NCBI RefSeq assembly: GCF_017329615.1
Contig: NZ_JAFMTW010000026.1
Coordinates: forward strand, 1-46,415
Direction: 5' to 3'
Length of the DNA: 46,415 nt
Origin: Alicyclobacillus suci
Lineage (GTDB): Bacteria; Bacillota; Bacilli; Alicyclobacillales; Alicyclobacillaceae
Position 1 is the stretch's first letter. Every line of letters starts with the position of its first letter. Below are positions 25,016 through 35,156 of this stretch, piece by piece. The position numbers and the translations under genes are program-made. The notes beneath the pieces are model-generated. The model searched no databases. It had not been told where the DNA came from and saw only the letters and a list, made by a program, of their open reading frames with translations.

Positions 25016-26356
25016 ATGTTGAAGAGACCAAAAGTAGTATTGTCGGCTGGCGTGACTGTCGCGTTGACGGCGAGTGCTCTTGTCACCGGATGCGGTAATG
25101 CAAGCGGAGGGAGTAATTCATCCAGTGGGGCATCGGGTACATCTGGCAAAAGCTCCATTACTATCTGGGACATTCAAACAGGCGCTTCGCAAAAGGTCGT
25201 TCAAGACATGTCGAACGACTTTAACAAGTCTCATCCGGATATCCAATCGACCGTACAGTTTTTTGAAAACGACCCGTACAAGCAGAAGATTCAAATCGCC
25301 ATGGGCGCACATAATCCACCAGATATCTTTACTGGTTGGGGTGGCGGTGTACTTAAGTCGTACATCGATGCTGGGGATGTTTATGATTTGACCTCTGATT
25401 TAAAGGCTGACCCGAGTTGGGCAAATCGTTTTTTACCGTCTGTCATGAAACCGGTTACTTTTGATGGGAAAATTTATGGTGTTCCGAACGACAACGTACA
25501 GCCAGTCATGATGTTTTATAACAAGCAGGTGTTTCAACAATATCATCTTACGCCGCCGAAGACGTGGGACGACTTGCTCAATGATGTCAAAGTGTTTAAG
25601 GCTCACGGCATTGCCCCGATTTCTCTAGGTGGCAAAGATCAGTGGCCAGATTTGATGTATGAGGAGTACTTGGTTGACCGGATTGGTGGACCGCAGGTAT
25701 TTAACAATGTTCTTGCCGGGAAGAAAAATGCATGGTCAGATCCGGCATTTTTGAAAGCGAATACGATGATTCAACAACTGGTAAACGCTGGGGCGTTTGA
25801 GCAAGGATTCAGTTCGGTCAGTTCAAACCAAGGTGAGGATGCGGCGCTTTTGTATACGGGGAAAGCCGCCATGGAACTGATGGGAAGCTGGGGATTTGCT
25901 ACGATTTTGTCGGATGACAAATCGTTTATTGATCAGGGTAATTTGGGCTTCATGACGTTCCCAACTGTACCTGGTGGCAAGGGAAATCCGAACGACATCG
26001 TCGGCAATCCGTCCAACTACTACTCAATTTCGAATGACTCGAAGAACAAAAAGGCGGCTGTGACCTTCTTAAAGGACGCGGTGCTCAATGATCAGAACGT
26101 GAAAGAATGGATTAGCATTGGCGACGTTCCGCCTGTGCAAGGGATTGAGTCGGAACTAAAGCAGGCGACGTACGGCGATTACTTGTCGTTCACCTATGAC
26201 ATGGTCAAAGATGCACCGAATTTCCAGGCGTCATGGGATCAGGCGCTCCCGCCGAGCGAAGCACAGGAGCTGTTAACCGATTTAAGTAAGTTGTTCCTCA
26301 ATCAAATGACGCCGCAACAGTTCTCCGACGATATGAATCAGCACATGCAGTCGTAA
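25016..26356 (+). CDS. CUT1 ABC transporter, sugar-binding lipoprotein
   Basis: 446 residues. A type II signal peptide ends in L-V-T-G-C (lipidated Cys26), a Ser/Gly linker follows, and then a family 1 extracellular solute-binding fold (about 45-440). It should capture an oligosaccharide or glycoside outside the membrane and hand it to the two permeases that follow. The ATG at 25016 is preceded by AAGGTGAGGGA. The operon runs through the two permeases, a GH3 glycosidase and a ThuA-like protein. No ATPase gene is present, so a shared MsmX-type ATPase is expected elsewhere. A LacI/cre-like palindrome lies upstream. Confidence 0.88.
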   Translation: MLKRPKVVLSAGVTVALTASALVTGCGNASGGSNSSSGASGTSGKSSITIWDIQTGASQKVVQDMSNDFNKSHPDIQSTVQFFENDPYKQKIQIAMGAHNPPDIFTGWGGGVLKSYIDAGDVYDLTSDLKADPSWANRFLPSVMKPVTFDGKIYGVPNDNVQPVMMFYNKQVFQQYHLTPPKTWDDLLNDVKVFKAHGIAPISLGGKDQWPDLMYEEYLVDRIGGPQVFNNVLAGKKNAWSDPAFLKANTMIQQLVNAGAFEQGFSSVSSNQGEDAALLYTGKAAMELMGSWGFATILSDDKSFIDQGNLGFMTFPTVPGGKGNPNDIVGNPSNYYSISNDSKNKKAAVTFLKDAVLNDQNVKEWISIGDVPPVQGIESELKQATYGDYLSFTYDMVKDAPNFQASWDQALPPSEAQELLTDLSKLFLNQMTPQQFSDDMNQHMQS

Positions 26357-26419
26357 CAACGGCGGGACGGATAATCCATTATCCGTCCCCTGCAAAGTCG
26401 ATGGTTGGAGGGAACCACT

Positions 26420-27310
26420 ATGGGAACCAAAATGAATTGGCAGAGATGGTTGATGATTGCGCCGGCAGTCGTATTCTTTGCCGTTTTCGCATTGTTTCCG
26501 ATGCTGATGGCGGTTTATTACAGCGGGCTCCAGTGGAATGGCATCAGCAGTGCGAAATGGGTGGGATTGGCCAATTGGGGCAGTGTGTTTCGCAGCGGCG
26601 ACGCGCTGCACGCGTTGCGCTTGACTGCGGAAGTCATGGTGTTGTCTTGGGTTGTCCAGACGCCAATTAGCCTTCTGGTCGGTGTCTTTTTGGCGGGGCG
26701 GCAAAGGCATCGCGCAGTGTTCGGCGTGTTCTACTTTGTGCCATTACTTTTTTCGTCAGTGGCCATTGGCGTGACCTGGTCCTACATTTTAAACCCCAAC
26801 TTTGGATTGTTGGACGCGCTGTTAAAGTCTCTGCATATCGGAAATGGCAATCAGAACTGGTTAGGGAACACGCACTTGGCGCTTCTGGTTGTGACGTTGA
26901 TTATCGCCTGGCAGTTCATTCCGTTTCACTCGCTGTTGTATCAGGGAGGCGCAAAACAAATTCCAGACTCCTTATATGAAGCGGCCACCATTGACGGAGC
27001 GAACGTTTGGAACACATTTTTTTCGATTACCTTGCCGCAGTTGAAGTATACGCTCATTACGTCCAGTGTCTTGGTGCTGACCGGATCGCTCACGTATTTT
27101 GACCTCATCTACGTGTTGACCGACGGCGGGCCAGGAGATGCGACGACGGTATTGGCGATGGATATGTACAAACAGGCGTTTGTGAATCAGAACATCGGAC
27201 TCGGCAGTGTATTGGCCGTGATTTTGGCGGTGGCTGGTGTCATCCTGTCTATTTTGACGCTGCGGTTTACAGGGTTTAGCCGCATGGAAAGTCAACTGGA
27301 GGGGATGTGA
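26420..27310 (+). CDS. CUT1 ABC transporter permease (MalF-like)
   Basis: 296 residues with six transmembrane helices and the permease EAA loop (E-A-A-T-I-D-G-A, near residue 195) that docks the ATPase. This subunit pairs with the next gene's product. The ATG follows GGAGGG by seven bases, and the stop lies one base before the next start codon, so the two are translationally coupled. Confidence 0.9.
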   Translation: MGTKMNWQRWLMIAPAVVFFAVFALFPMLMAVYYSGLQWNGISSAKWVGLANWGSVFRSGDALHALRLTAEVMVLSWVVQTPISLLVGVFLAGRQRHRAVFGVFYFVPLLFSSVAIGVTWSYILNPNFGLLDALLKSLHIGNGNQNWLGNTHLALLVVTLIIAWQFIPFHSLLYQGGAKQIPDSLYEAATIDGANVWNTFFSITLPQLKYTLITSSVLVLTGSLTYFDLIYVLTDGGPGDATTVLAMDMYKQAFVNQNIGLGSVLAVILAVAGVILSILTLRFTGFSRMESQLEGM

Positions 27311-27311
27311 C

Positions 27312-28190
27312 ATGGCTTCTCAAGTGGTGAAGACAGACGCGAGCGTAAACTTGCGTGCGCCACGCCGGAGGCGGCTGAGGTGGTATAACGTGGTATTCAC
27401 CGCCCTTGGCGTCGTATGGTTGATTATCGCGTTTTATCCAGTGCTTTATATGTTGATGACCAGCCTCCGATCCCAACAGGGCTATTTACTTGGCATCCCT
27501 TGGCTTCCATCGCTGCATCCGACGTTTGAGAACTACGCTACGGTGCTGCAGGCCGGTTTTGTGCACTATTTCTTAAATAGTGTCATTGTGTCCGTGTGTT
27601 CGGTCGCGCTGATTGTCGGGTGTTCACTACTTTGTGCGTATGTCGTCGTGCGGTCCAGAAACCGTGCGGTACGCGTGATTTTTGATGTCTTTCTGGTCGG
27701 TTTGGCACTGCCGATTCAGGCGGCCATTATCCCAATCTACGTGCTCATTACGAAGATGGGCTTGTACGACACCTTGCTTGGCATGATTCTCCCATCTGTG
27801 GCGTTTGGGCTGCCGCTTACGCTGTTGATTCTCGTGAACTTTGTCCGAGATATTCCGAATGAGCTTTACGAATCGATGGGACTGGAGGGAGCCAGTGACT
27901 TTCGGCTTTTGCGGCATCTCGTCATTCCCCTGGCAATGCCGGCGCTCATTTCTGTTTCGATTTACGATTTTGTGCAGGCGTGGAACAACTTTTTATTTCC
28001 GTTGGTACTCACGCAGAGCGATAGTTCTCGCGTGATGCCGATGGCCATTGTCAGTTTCCAGGGGCAGTACACGATGAACGTACCTGTCACCATGGCGGCA
28101 GTCATTCTGTCTGCGTTGCCGCTCATCTTGGCGTATATTTTCGGTCGGCGCTACTTGCTTCGAGGTATGCTGGCTGGTTTTGGAAAATAA
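27312..28190 (+). CDS. CUT1 ABC transporter permease (MalG-like)
   Basis: 292 residues with six transmembrane helices and an EAA-type loop in slightly divergent form (E-S-M-G-L-E-G-A near residue 190). It forms the channel with the preceding permease. GGAGGGGAT lies within the end of the upstream gene. The GH3 gene follows 20 bp later, which suggests the imported glycoside is cleaved in the cytoplasm. Confidence 0.9.
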   Translation: MASQVVKTDASVNLRAPRRRRLRWYNVVFTALGVVWLIIAFYPVLYMLMTSLRSQQGYLLGIPWLPSLHPTFENYATVLQAGFVHYFLNSVIVSVCSVALIVGCSLLCAYVVVRSRNRAVRVIFDVFLVGLALPIQAAIIPIYVLITKMGLYDTLLGMILPSVAFGLPLTLLILVNFVRDIPNELYESMGLEGASDFRLLRHLVIPLAMPALISVSIYDFVQAWNNFLFPLVLTQSDSSRVMPMAIVSFQGQYTMNVPVTMAAVILSALPLILAYIFGRRYLLRGMLAGFGK

Positions 28191-28210
28191 ACTTACGGAG
28201 GGAAAACGTT

Positions 28211-30586
28211 ATGACTGCAAAGTACCAAGACGCGAAAATGTCTCTCGAGGACAGAGTAGGCTCGTTGCTTTCCGAGATGACCATCGACGAGAAAATTGCC
28301 CAGTTATCGGCTGTTTGGGCGTATGAAGTGCTGGACGGTCTGACGTTTTCGGAAGAAAAAGCCAAGCGTCACTTTCAATACGGCATTGGTCAAATCACGC
28401 GCATTGGTGGTGCGACCAATCACGATGCCGTGGGGACAGGGCAGATTGCCAACGAGATCCAGGCGTTCCTCATGCAGCATACGAGGCTCAAAATCCCCGC
28501 CATCGTTCACGAGGAATCGTGTAGTGGGTACATGGCCAAGGGCGCGACTTGTTTTCCACAGTCCATCGGCATCGCCAGCACGTGGGATGACGCTATTGCC
28601 CGGCGCGTTGGTGAAGTCATCCGCCAGCAAATGCGCGCGGCAGGGGCCCATCAGGCGTTGGCGCCACTGCTCGATGTCACGCGGGATCCACGGTGGGGGC
28701 GCATCGAAGAGACGTTTGGTGAAGACCCGTATCTTGTCGCACAAATGGGGATTGGCTATGTTCAAGGGCTGCAAGGGGAGCGGTTATCTGAGGGCGTTAT
28801 TGCGACCGGCAAACACTTTGTCGGTTACGGTATTTCGGAGGGAGGCATGAACTGGGCGCCGGCACACATCCCCCAGCGGGAATTGCACGAAGTGTACCTG
28901 TATCCATTCGAGGCGGTCGTCCGAGCGGCAAATCTAGGGTCGATTATGCCCGGCTATCATGAGCTCGACGGCATTCCGTGTCATCACAACAAGCAATTAT
29001 TAGTTGACATCCTGCGCGACACGTGGGGATTTGATGGAATTGTCGTGTCCGATTATTTTGCGGTGAACATGCTGCACGAATATCACCATGTTGCACGCGA
29101 TAAGGTACAAGCGGCCCAATTTGCCGTGCAGGCCGGTGTGGATGTGGAATTGCCAAGTCGTGACGTGTATGGAGAATCCCTGCTACAGGCCATTACTGCG
29201 GGACTCGTGACGGTAGACGAGGTGAACGAACTGGTGCGGCGGATTCTTACGATGAAATTCCGTTTGGGCCTGTTCGAAAATCCATATGTGGACACATCGC
29301 GCACACTTGAAGTCTTTGATAACGAAGAGCAGCGGCATTTAGCTAGGATGGCCGCGCAAAAGTCTATCATCTTGTTGAAAAACGAGGCACAGTTATTGCC
29401 ACTTCGGGTGAGTGCATTGAAAAAGTTGGCTATCATTGGGCCAAATGCGCATAACACGCGCAACATGGTTGGCGACTACGCGTACCCGTGTCACATCGAG
29501 TCGCTGCTCGAAATGCGCGACGAGGACAACGTGTTTGCGACGCCGATGCCGGAGGACGTGGAGCGGGTTCAAGAATTTGTGCCCATGCAGTCGATTCTCG
29601 AGGCGATGACCGCGAAAGTCGGCGACGGCGTGGAGATAGCTTACGCGCAAGGGTGCGATGTGTTTAGCCAGGATGATACGGGATTCGCCGAAGCGGTGGA
29701 AGTTGCGAGCGGTGCGGATGTGGCGGTTGTGGTGGTCGGTGATCGAGCTGGGTTGACCGACGAGTGCACGACTGGGGAATCGCGGGATAGGGCTACGTTA
29801 GGGCTGCTTGGCGTTCAAGAGCAGCTTGTGCAGGCAATTGTCGCCACAGGCACGCCGACTGTCGTCGTGTTTGTCAGTGGTCGTCCGCTTGCGACGCCGT
29901 GGATTGCAAACCATGTCCCGGCGATTGTCGAAGCGTGGTTGCCAGGTGAAGAGGGGGGCGCTGCAGTCGCAGACGTGTTGTTCGGGGATTATAACCCAAG
30001 TGGTCGCCTGCCAGTGACGGTGCCTCGTTCGGTGGGTCAAGTTCCCATTTATTATGCGCACAAACCGTCCGGCGGCCGCTCACACTGGAAAGGTACCTAC
30101 GTTGACGAGAGCAATGAACCACTGTACGCATTTGGCTACGGGTTGAGCTATTCGACGTTTGAATACAGCAATTTGACGTTGTCCACAGATACCATTGACG
30201 TTCACGGTTCTGTCGATATCTCGTGTGTTGTGACGAACACGTCAGGCGTCGGTGGTGAGGAAGTTGTGCAACTATACGTGCATGACGTCGAGGCCGATGT
30301 CACGCGTCCACTGCAGGAACTACGTGGCTATACACGAATTTTTCTGCAACCGGGTGAACAGATGCAGGTAACGTTCACGCTCTCGGCCCATCAGTTCGGC
30401 TTTTACAATCGTCAGATGCGCTATGTCGTGGAACCAGGCGTGATTGACATTGGGATTGGCGCCGCTTCCAACGACATTCGACTGACCGGCAGCTTCTCCA
30501 TCACGGGAGAGGTGAGCGATGTGGCGTCGCAGAAAATCTTTACGACCCCGGTTCGTGCCGTATCTCTCGGAAGCGTACAGGCGTAA
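28211..30586 (+). CDS. Glycoside hydrolase family 3 beta-glycosidase, intracellular
   Basis: 791 residues: GH3 N-terminal TIM-barrel domain (about 30-340), GH3 C-terminal alpha/beta domain (about 380-620) and a fibronectin-III-like domain (about 680-760). The nucleophile is D281 in G-I-V-V-S-D-Y. K-H-F-V-G-Y and the early G-R-I-E-E-T-F-G-E-D-P-Y block that lines the substrate site are present. There is no signal peptide, so it acts on imported substrate. Beta-glucosidase or beta-xylosidase activity is likely, but the sugar cannot be fixed from sequence. GGAGGG precedes the ATG. Confidence 0.88.
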   Translation: MTAKYQDAKMSLEDRVGSLLSEMTIDEKIAQLSAVWAYEVLDGLTFSEEKAKRHFQYGIGQITRIGGATNHDAVGTGQIANEIQAFLMQHTRLKIPAIVHEESCSGYMAKGATCFPQSIGIASTWDDAIARRVGEVIRQQMRAAGAHQALAPLLDVTRDPRWGRIEETFGEDPYLVAQMGIGYVQGLQGERLSEGVIATGKHFVGYGISEGGMNWAPAHIPQRELHEVYLYPFEAVVRAANLGSIMPGYHELDGIPCHHNKQLLVDILRDTWGFDGIVVSDYFAVNMLHEYHHVARDKVQAAQFAVQAGVDVELPSRDVYGESLLQAITAGLVTVDEVNELVRRILTMKFRLGLFENPYVDTSRTLEVFDNEEQRHLARMAAQKSIILLKNEAQLLPLRVSALKKLAIIGPNAHNTRNMVGDYAYPCHIESLLEMRDEDNVFATPMPEDVERVQEFVPMQSILEAMTAKVGDGVEIAYAQGCDVFSQDDTGFAEAVEVASGADVAVVVVGDRAGLTDECTTGESRDRATLGLLGVQEQLVQAIVATGTPTVVVFVSGRPLATPWIANHVPAIVEAWLPGEEGGAAVADVLFGDYNPSGRLPVTVPRSVGQVPIYYAHKPSGGRSHWKGTYVDESNEPLYAFGYGLSYSTFEYSNLTLSTDTIDVHGSVDISCVVTNTSGVGGEEVVQLYVHDVEADVTRPLQELRGYTRIFLQPGEQMQVTFTLSAHQFGFYNRQMRYVVEPGVIDIGIGAASNDIRLTGSFSITGEVSDVASQKIFTTPVRAVSLGSVQA

Positions 30587-30659
30587 CCGCACACGTGGTT
30601 ACGACAGGCAATGGCGGTAGTTGAGGATAGTGAAACCAAGCATATCTGGAGGGATACGC

Positions 30660-31289
30660 ATGCGTCAGGCATTAGTCGTCTATGGCGGATGGGAGGGGCA
30701 CTATCCCGGCGAAATCGCCGATATCTTTGCCGAGTTGCTCGGTGAGATTGGCTTTGGCGTGACGATGAGTGACCGTCTCGACAGCTTTACGACCGCAGAT
30801 GACTTGCGGGCGTTTCAACTGATTGTGTTGCACTGGACGCAGGGCGATATCACGTCCAACCAGTTCGCGGCACTGCGGGAAGCGGTGCACGGGGGCGTTG
30901 GGTTGGCCGGCATCCACGGTGGACTCGGGGACGCCTTTCGCAATATGCCTGAGTTCCAGTACATGGTCGGCGGCCAGTGGGTCGCCCACCCAGGAAATGA
31001 TGGCGTCACATATGACGTCATCGTCACGGACCTGAATCACCCCATCACCCAGGGTGTTCCGAACTTCACCGTGACTTCTGAGCAGTATTACATGCATATT
31101 GACCCCGCCATCCACACTTTAGCCACCACCCGATTTGGTGACACGGTGATGCCAGTCGCGTGGACGAAACGCTATGGATCCGGCAAGGTGTTTTACCACT
31201 CACTGGGTCACCACCCGGATGTGGTACGGATGCCAGAAGTCCTTCGCTTGACTCGACAAGGTCTGGCGTGGGCGGCTGCAGAAGCGTAA
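30660..31289 (+). CDS. ThuA-like domain protein
   Basis: 209 residues of the ThuA-like (glutamine amidotransferase-like fold) family, found in many sugar-utilisation operons and named after a trehalose/sucrose keto-derivative pathway. Visible blocks are V-Y-G-G-W-E-G-H near the N-terminus, G-V-G-L-A-G-I-H-G-G-L (about 80-90) and G-K-V-F-Y-H-S-L-G-H-H (about 180). The exact reaction is not settled. The inner ATG at 30660 is chosen because GGAGGG lies five bases upstream. It is the last gene of the first ABC operon. Confidence 0.82.
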   Translation: MRQALVVYGGWEGHYPGEIADIFAELLGEIGFGVTMSDRLDSFTTADDLRAFQLIVLHWTQGDITSNQFAALREAVHGGVGLAGIHGGLGDAFRNMPEFQYMVGGQWVAHPGNDGVTYDVIVTDLNHPITQGVPNFTVTSEQYYMHIDPAIHTLATTRFGDTVMPVAWTKRYGSGKVFYHSLGHHPDVVRMPEVLRLTRQGLAWAAAEA

Positions 31290-31451
31290 TTCCTGCGTCG
31301 CCTTTTCACAATCACGCCGCGCTGCGTCACAATGCTTCGCAGGTCGGCATATACGCTCGGCGTGGTGGGAACGGTTCGGCCATATGTCCGTGTACATCCG
31401 TCTCCTCCGCACGTACCATACACCATCCTGAAAGCAATGGAGGCGTTTTAA

Positions 31452-31601
31452 ATGGGTACGTTCGGTGGATATACGCAATGGGCTGTCGTGTTTCTGATCA
31501 TCTTTGTGTTGTTCTTCTTACTGGTACCAGCTGTTGGCATTACTGCAAGTAGCTGCAGTTGCAGCTGTAGCTGTGCAACAGGCGGTTACGGCGTATATTA
31601 A
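31452..31601 (+). CDS. YjcZ-like small sporulation membrane protein, 49 residues
   Basis: 49 codons from ATG 31452 (GGAGG eight bases upstream) to TAA 31599-31601. One transmembrane helix (about 10-31) is followed by an alternating Cys/Ser run (four Cys in seven residues) and a Gly/Tyr tail. Size, single helix, Cys-rich end and Gly/Tyr content resemble the YjcZ/SscA family of short sporulation proteins. A strong terminator follows. Confidence 0.7.
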   Translation: MGTFGGYTQWAVVFLIIFVLFFLLVPAVGITASSCSCSCSCATGGYGVY

Positions 31602-31608
31602 TGTTTTG

Positions 31609-31636
31609 AAAGGCCACCTTGGGTGGCCTTTTTACA
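31609..31636 (+). terminator. Terminator of the YjcZ-like gene
   Basis: AAAGGCCACC pairs with GGTGGCCTTT around a TTG loop, with T5 at the end. Confidence 0.88.
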
Positions 31637-31801
31637 TATTAGGACACTTGCGCCCTCAACGTGGTTGAAACAATCCTTCGGTACTACGTTGCTCGGTGAA
31701 TGACGACAGGGTCTGCGGCTATTCAGTGGCTGTGTCATTAAGACACGGACATGCGGGTGGCGCCGGCCCGAAAGCTTCCCCATGGTCATCCATCATCACA
31801 C

Positions 31802-31830
31802 TTGACAACTTCTTCGAGCCGTATCATACT
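31802..31830 (+). promoter_or_regulatory. Promoter of the acid-sugar operon
   Basis: TTGACA (31802-31807), a 17-nt spacer and CATACT (31825-31830). The -35 is perfect and the -10 has four of six. The expected start of transcription, near 31837, lies immediately before the palindromes at 31843-31889. Confidence 0.6.
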
Positions 31831-31842
31831 AATCTCAGAATC

Positions 31843-31889
31843 CGATTTCAGAAATCGATTTCACGAATCTCTAAGCGTTTCATGAAGCG
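31843..31889. promoter_or_regulatory. Cluster of operator-like palindromes
   Basis: Three inverted repeats lie just downstream of the promoter: CGATTTC-A-GAAATCG (31843-31857), the overlapping GAAATCGATTTC (31851-31862), and CGTTTCATGAAGCG (31876-31889, core TTCATGAA, one mismatch). Their position fits autorepression by the LacI/DeoR-type protein encoded downstream. Confidence 0.55.
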
Positions 31890-31979
31890 TAGGTTCTTTG
31901 AAATTGAGGTTGATATGAAAAAGAGACACGAAGTGTATCGGGAATCGTAGGGCAGTGTTCAAGATAGGGGCTGGAATTC

Positions 31980-32738
31980 GTGGTGAAGGTGAAAGATGTG
32001 GCGAAAGCCGCAGGGACATCACCCGCAACGGTTTCACGGGTTTTGAATGGCGTTTCTACTGTGAATCCTGAAATCGCTGAGAGAGTCAGAAAAGCGATAC
32101 AGGAGCTCAATTATCGTCCCAACGAGGCGGGGCGCAATCTGCGGCGGAAAACCGATAGCCAATTGGGGCCGGATTTCGAGTTGCGGAGCCAGCACAACTG
32201 GGAAGCCAAACAGCAAATTGCTGCGAAGGCCGCGGAGTTGATTAAGCCGTCGGATGTGGTGGTGTTGGATTCGGGATCGACTGTCGCTGGTATGGTTCCC
32301 TATTTGAGTGAAGGCACGCTGTTGTATACGAACTCACTCGCAATCCTGCAACCGGCTGCGCGGCGAAATTTGCACGTTCACCTGGCGCCTGGGCTGTATG
32401 TGCCAGAAATGGCGGCGGTGTTCGGGGAAGAGACAGAGGCTTACTTTCGGAACCGTCAAGCGACGAAGTACTTTCTGTCCAGCGCCCGCGTCGATGTCAA
32501 AAATGGGTTGTGGAACGTAAATCAAGTGACGTCTTCCGTGAAACGGGCGGCCATTGAGTGCGCGAAGGAAGTGATTCTCTTAGCTGATCACGACAAGTTT
32601 TGTGACGCATCGCTTCGCACATATGCTTCGCTGCAACAGGTGGACTTGCTCATTACGGATTATGTACCAGAAGAATTCCGAGACCGTTTGTTTGAAAACG
32701 GTATTCATGTGGTGGAGGTTGGAGCGCCGTCTAGGTAA
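31980..32738 (+). CDS. Chimeric regulator: LacI-type HTH fused to DeoR-type sensor
   Basis: 252 residues. Residues 1-57 are a LacI-family head: V-K-D-V-A-K-A-A-G-T-S-P-A-T-V-S-R-V-L-N, then Y-R-P-N and a hinge-helix-like N-E-A-G-R-N-L. Instead of the expected periplasmic-binding-protein core, residues 75-248 are a DeoR C-terminal sugar-phosphate sensor, with K-Q-Q-I-A-A-K-A-A-E-L-I, L-D-S-G-S-T, Y-T-N-S-L and L-A-D-H-D-K-F. Both domains look complete and there is no frameshift at the join. It precedes a DUF1537 kinase, PdxA2 and KdgT and likely represses them until a phosphorylated four-carbon acid sugar binds. GTG start; AGGGG lies nine bases upstream. Confidence 0.88.
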   Translation: MVKVKDVAKAAGTSPATVSRVLNGVSTVNPEIAERVRKAIQELNYRPNEAGRNLRRKTDSQLGPDFELRSQHNWEAKQQIAAKAAELIKPSDVVVLDSGSTVAGMVPYLSEGTLLYTNSLAILQPAARRNLHVHLAPGLYVPEMAAVFGEETEAYFRNRQATKYFLSSARVDVKNGLWNVNQVTSSVKRAAIECAKEVILLADHDKFCDASLRTYASLQQVDLLITDYVPEEFRDRLFENGIHVVEVGAPSR

Positions 32739-32752
32739 AGGGGGTGGCCGCG

Positions 32753-34048
32753 GTGACTGACCAGAGCACGCCGATTTTTATTCTAGCGGACGACCTGACA
32801 GGCGCTGCAGATGCGGCAAGTTACTTTCGAACGCCAGAACGTCGCGTGAGAATCGGTTTCGATTCGGCGATGCCGTGGGACTTCAGGTTAACGCACGAAA
32901 CGGTTCAGGTGTTTGACGCAGAAACAAGGCATCTGTCGCCAGAGGTTTCCTTCGGGAAGGTGCTTCATGCTTGTGCGCATATTACACAAGCGAGCCCGGG
33001 GGCGCTTGTGTACAAGAAAGTCGACTCGACGTTGCGGGGCAATATTGGGGCGGAGATTGAGGCGGCCGTGCGCGGATTGAATCGGAACATCGCCGTACTG
33101 GCGCCGGCTTTCCCGGCTGGGGGGCGGACGGTGATTGGCGGTGTGCTGTACGTTCACGGCGTGCCCGTGAACGAAACAGCATTCGCGAACGACCCGCACC
33201 ATCCGATTCTGTCCGCGAATGTTGCAGAGCACGTTCGCACGAAAGTAGCGTGGCCGACGGTTCAACTTGACTTGTCGACGATTCGTCAAGGGGCTGATGC
33301 GGTTGAACATTTCTTGGCGGATCAAGGAGATGGGCCGGTCCTCATTGTGGCCGATACCGAGGTGGATGAAGATTTGGCCGTGTTGGCTGAGGTGTTCAGT
33401 CGGGACACGACGTATTTACCGTGTGGATCCGCCGGCTTAGCCCGACAGTTAGCAAAGGTCTGGACACAGTCCGGGGGCGCATGCGACGCAGCAGTGGGTT
33501 CGCGACCGCCGCGTGCGCAGAGACAGCTTTATGTCATCGGCAGTGCCAACCAGTTGGCGCGAGAGCAGGTGCAGGAGCTGCAAAACAAGCGAGTGGTGCG
33601 CACCCTCGAGTTGTCTGCGACAAAGGTTGTCGATGATGTCACGGCGCCAGATGAGATAGCGGCAGCCATCGCGCAAATTGCAGCAGATGACGCAGACATT
33701 ACGGTCCTGACGTTATCACCTGAGCGTGTGTCGACCGTCGACCGAACGCGACTGGTCGATGCGTTGGCCCAGGTGGCCAAGGCATGGGTACACCGTTCAA
33801 GTGCGGATTTCGGGCGTTCGGAACAACCGCACTTGGCCGTGTTTGCCACGGGTGGTGACACGGCGTTGGCTTGTTGCAAGGCGGTCGGATATACAGAGAT
33901 TTGGCCTGAAGGCGAACTGCTCCCAGGTATTCCATGGAGTTTCGTCGGCGGGCAGGATGAAAAGTTGACACTGGTATCCAAGGCTGGTGGCTTTGGCGAC
34001 GCGCAGACGCTTTGCAGTGTCGTACATCGCTTGTGTCACGAAGCTTGA
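32753..34048 (+). CDS. Four-carbon acid sugar kinase (DUF1537 family)
   Basis: 431 residues with the two-domain DUF1537 kinase fold. Residues 10-18 read I-L-A-D-D-L-T-G-A, the N-terminal sugar-binding signature; the C-terminal nucleotide-binding domain contains G-S-A-N-Q-L-A and F-A-T-G-G-D-T-A. Family members phosphorylate D-threonate, D-erythronate or 3-oxo-tetronates at C4. With a PdxA2-type dehydrogenase next door, a D-threonate or D-erythronate kinase is the best call. The GTG at 32753 is preferred because AAGGGGG lies eight bases upstream. It starts 14 bp after the regulator's stop. Confidence 0.85.
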   Translation: MTDQSTPIFILADDLTGAADAASYFRTPERRVRIGFDSAMPWDFRLTHETVQVFDAETRHLSPEVSFGKVLHACAHITQASPGALVYKKVDSTLRGNIGAEIEAAVRGLNRNIAVLAPAFPAGGRTVIGGVLYVHGVPVNETAFANDPHHPILSANVAEHVRTKVAWPTVQLDLSTIRQGADAVEHFLADQGDGPVLIVADTEVDEDLAVLAEVFSRDTTYLPCGSAGLARQLAKVWTQSGGACDAAVGSRPPRAQRQLYVIGSANQLAREQVQELQNKRVVRTLELSATKVVDDVTAPDEIAAAIAQIAADDADITVLTLSPERVSTVDRTRLVDALAQVAKAWVHRSSADFGRSEQPHLAVFATGGDTALACCKAVGYTEIWPEGELLPGIPWSFVGGQDEKLTLVSKAGGFGDAQTLCSVVHRLCHEA

Positions 34049-34071
34049 ACACAAACTGGAGATGAATCAGG

Positions 34072-35103
<1,032 letters not shown>

Positions 35104-35156
35104 TGCGCTATCCCCCGGCGTTCAAGTAAGCGTTTAACGCGACGGGAGGCATTAAC

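Noticed and set aside
31915..31950. Eleven-codon frame (MKKRHEVYRES) before the LacI/DeoR chimera
   Set aside because: Too short to support; could be a leader peptide but the GAGG site is weak and no attenuator follows.
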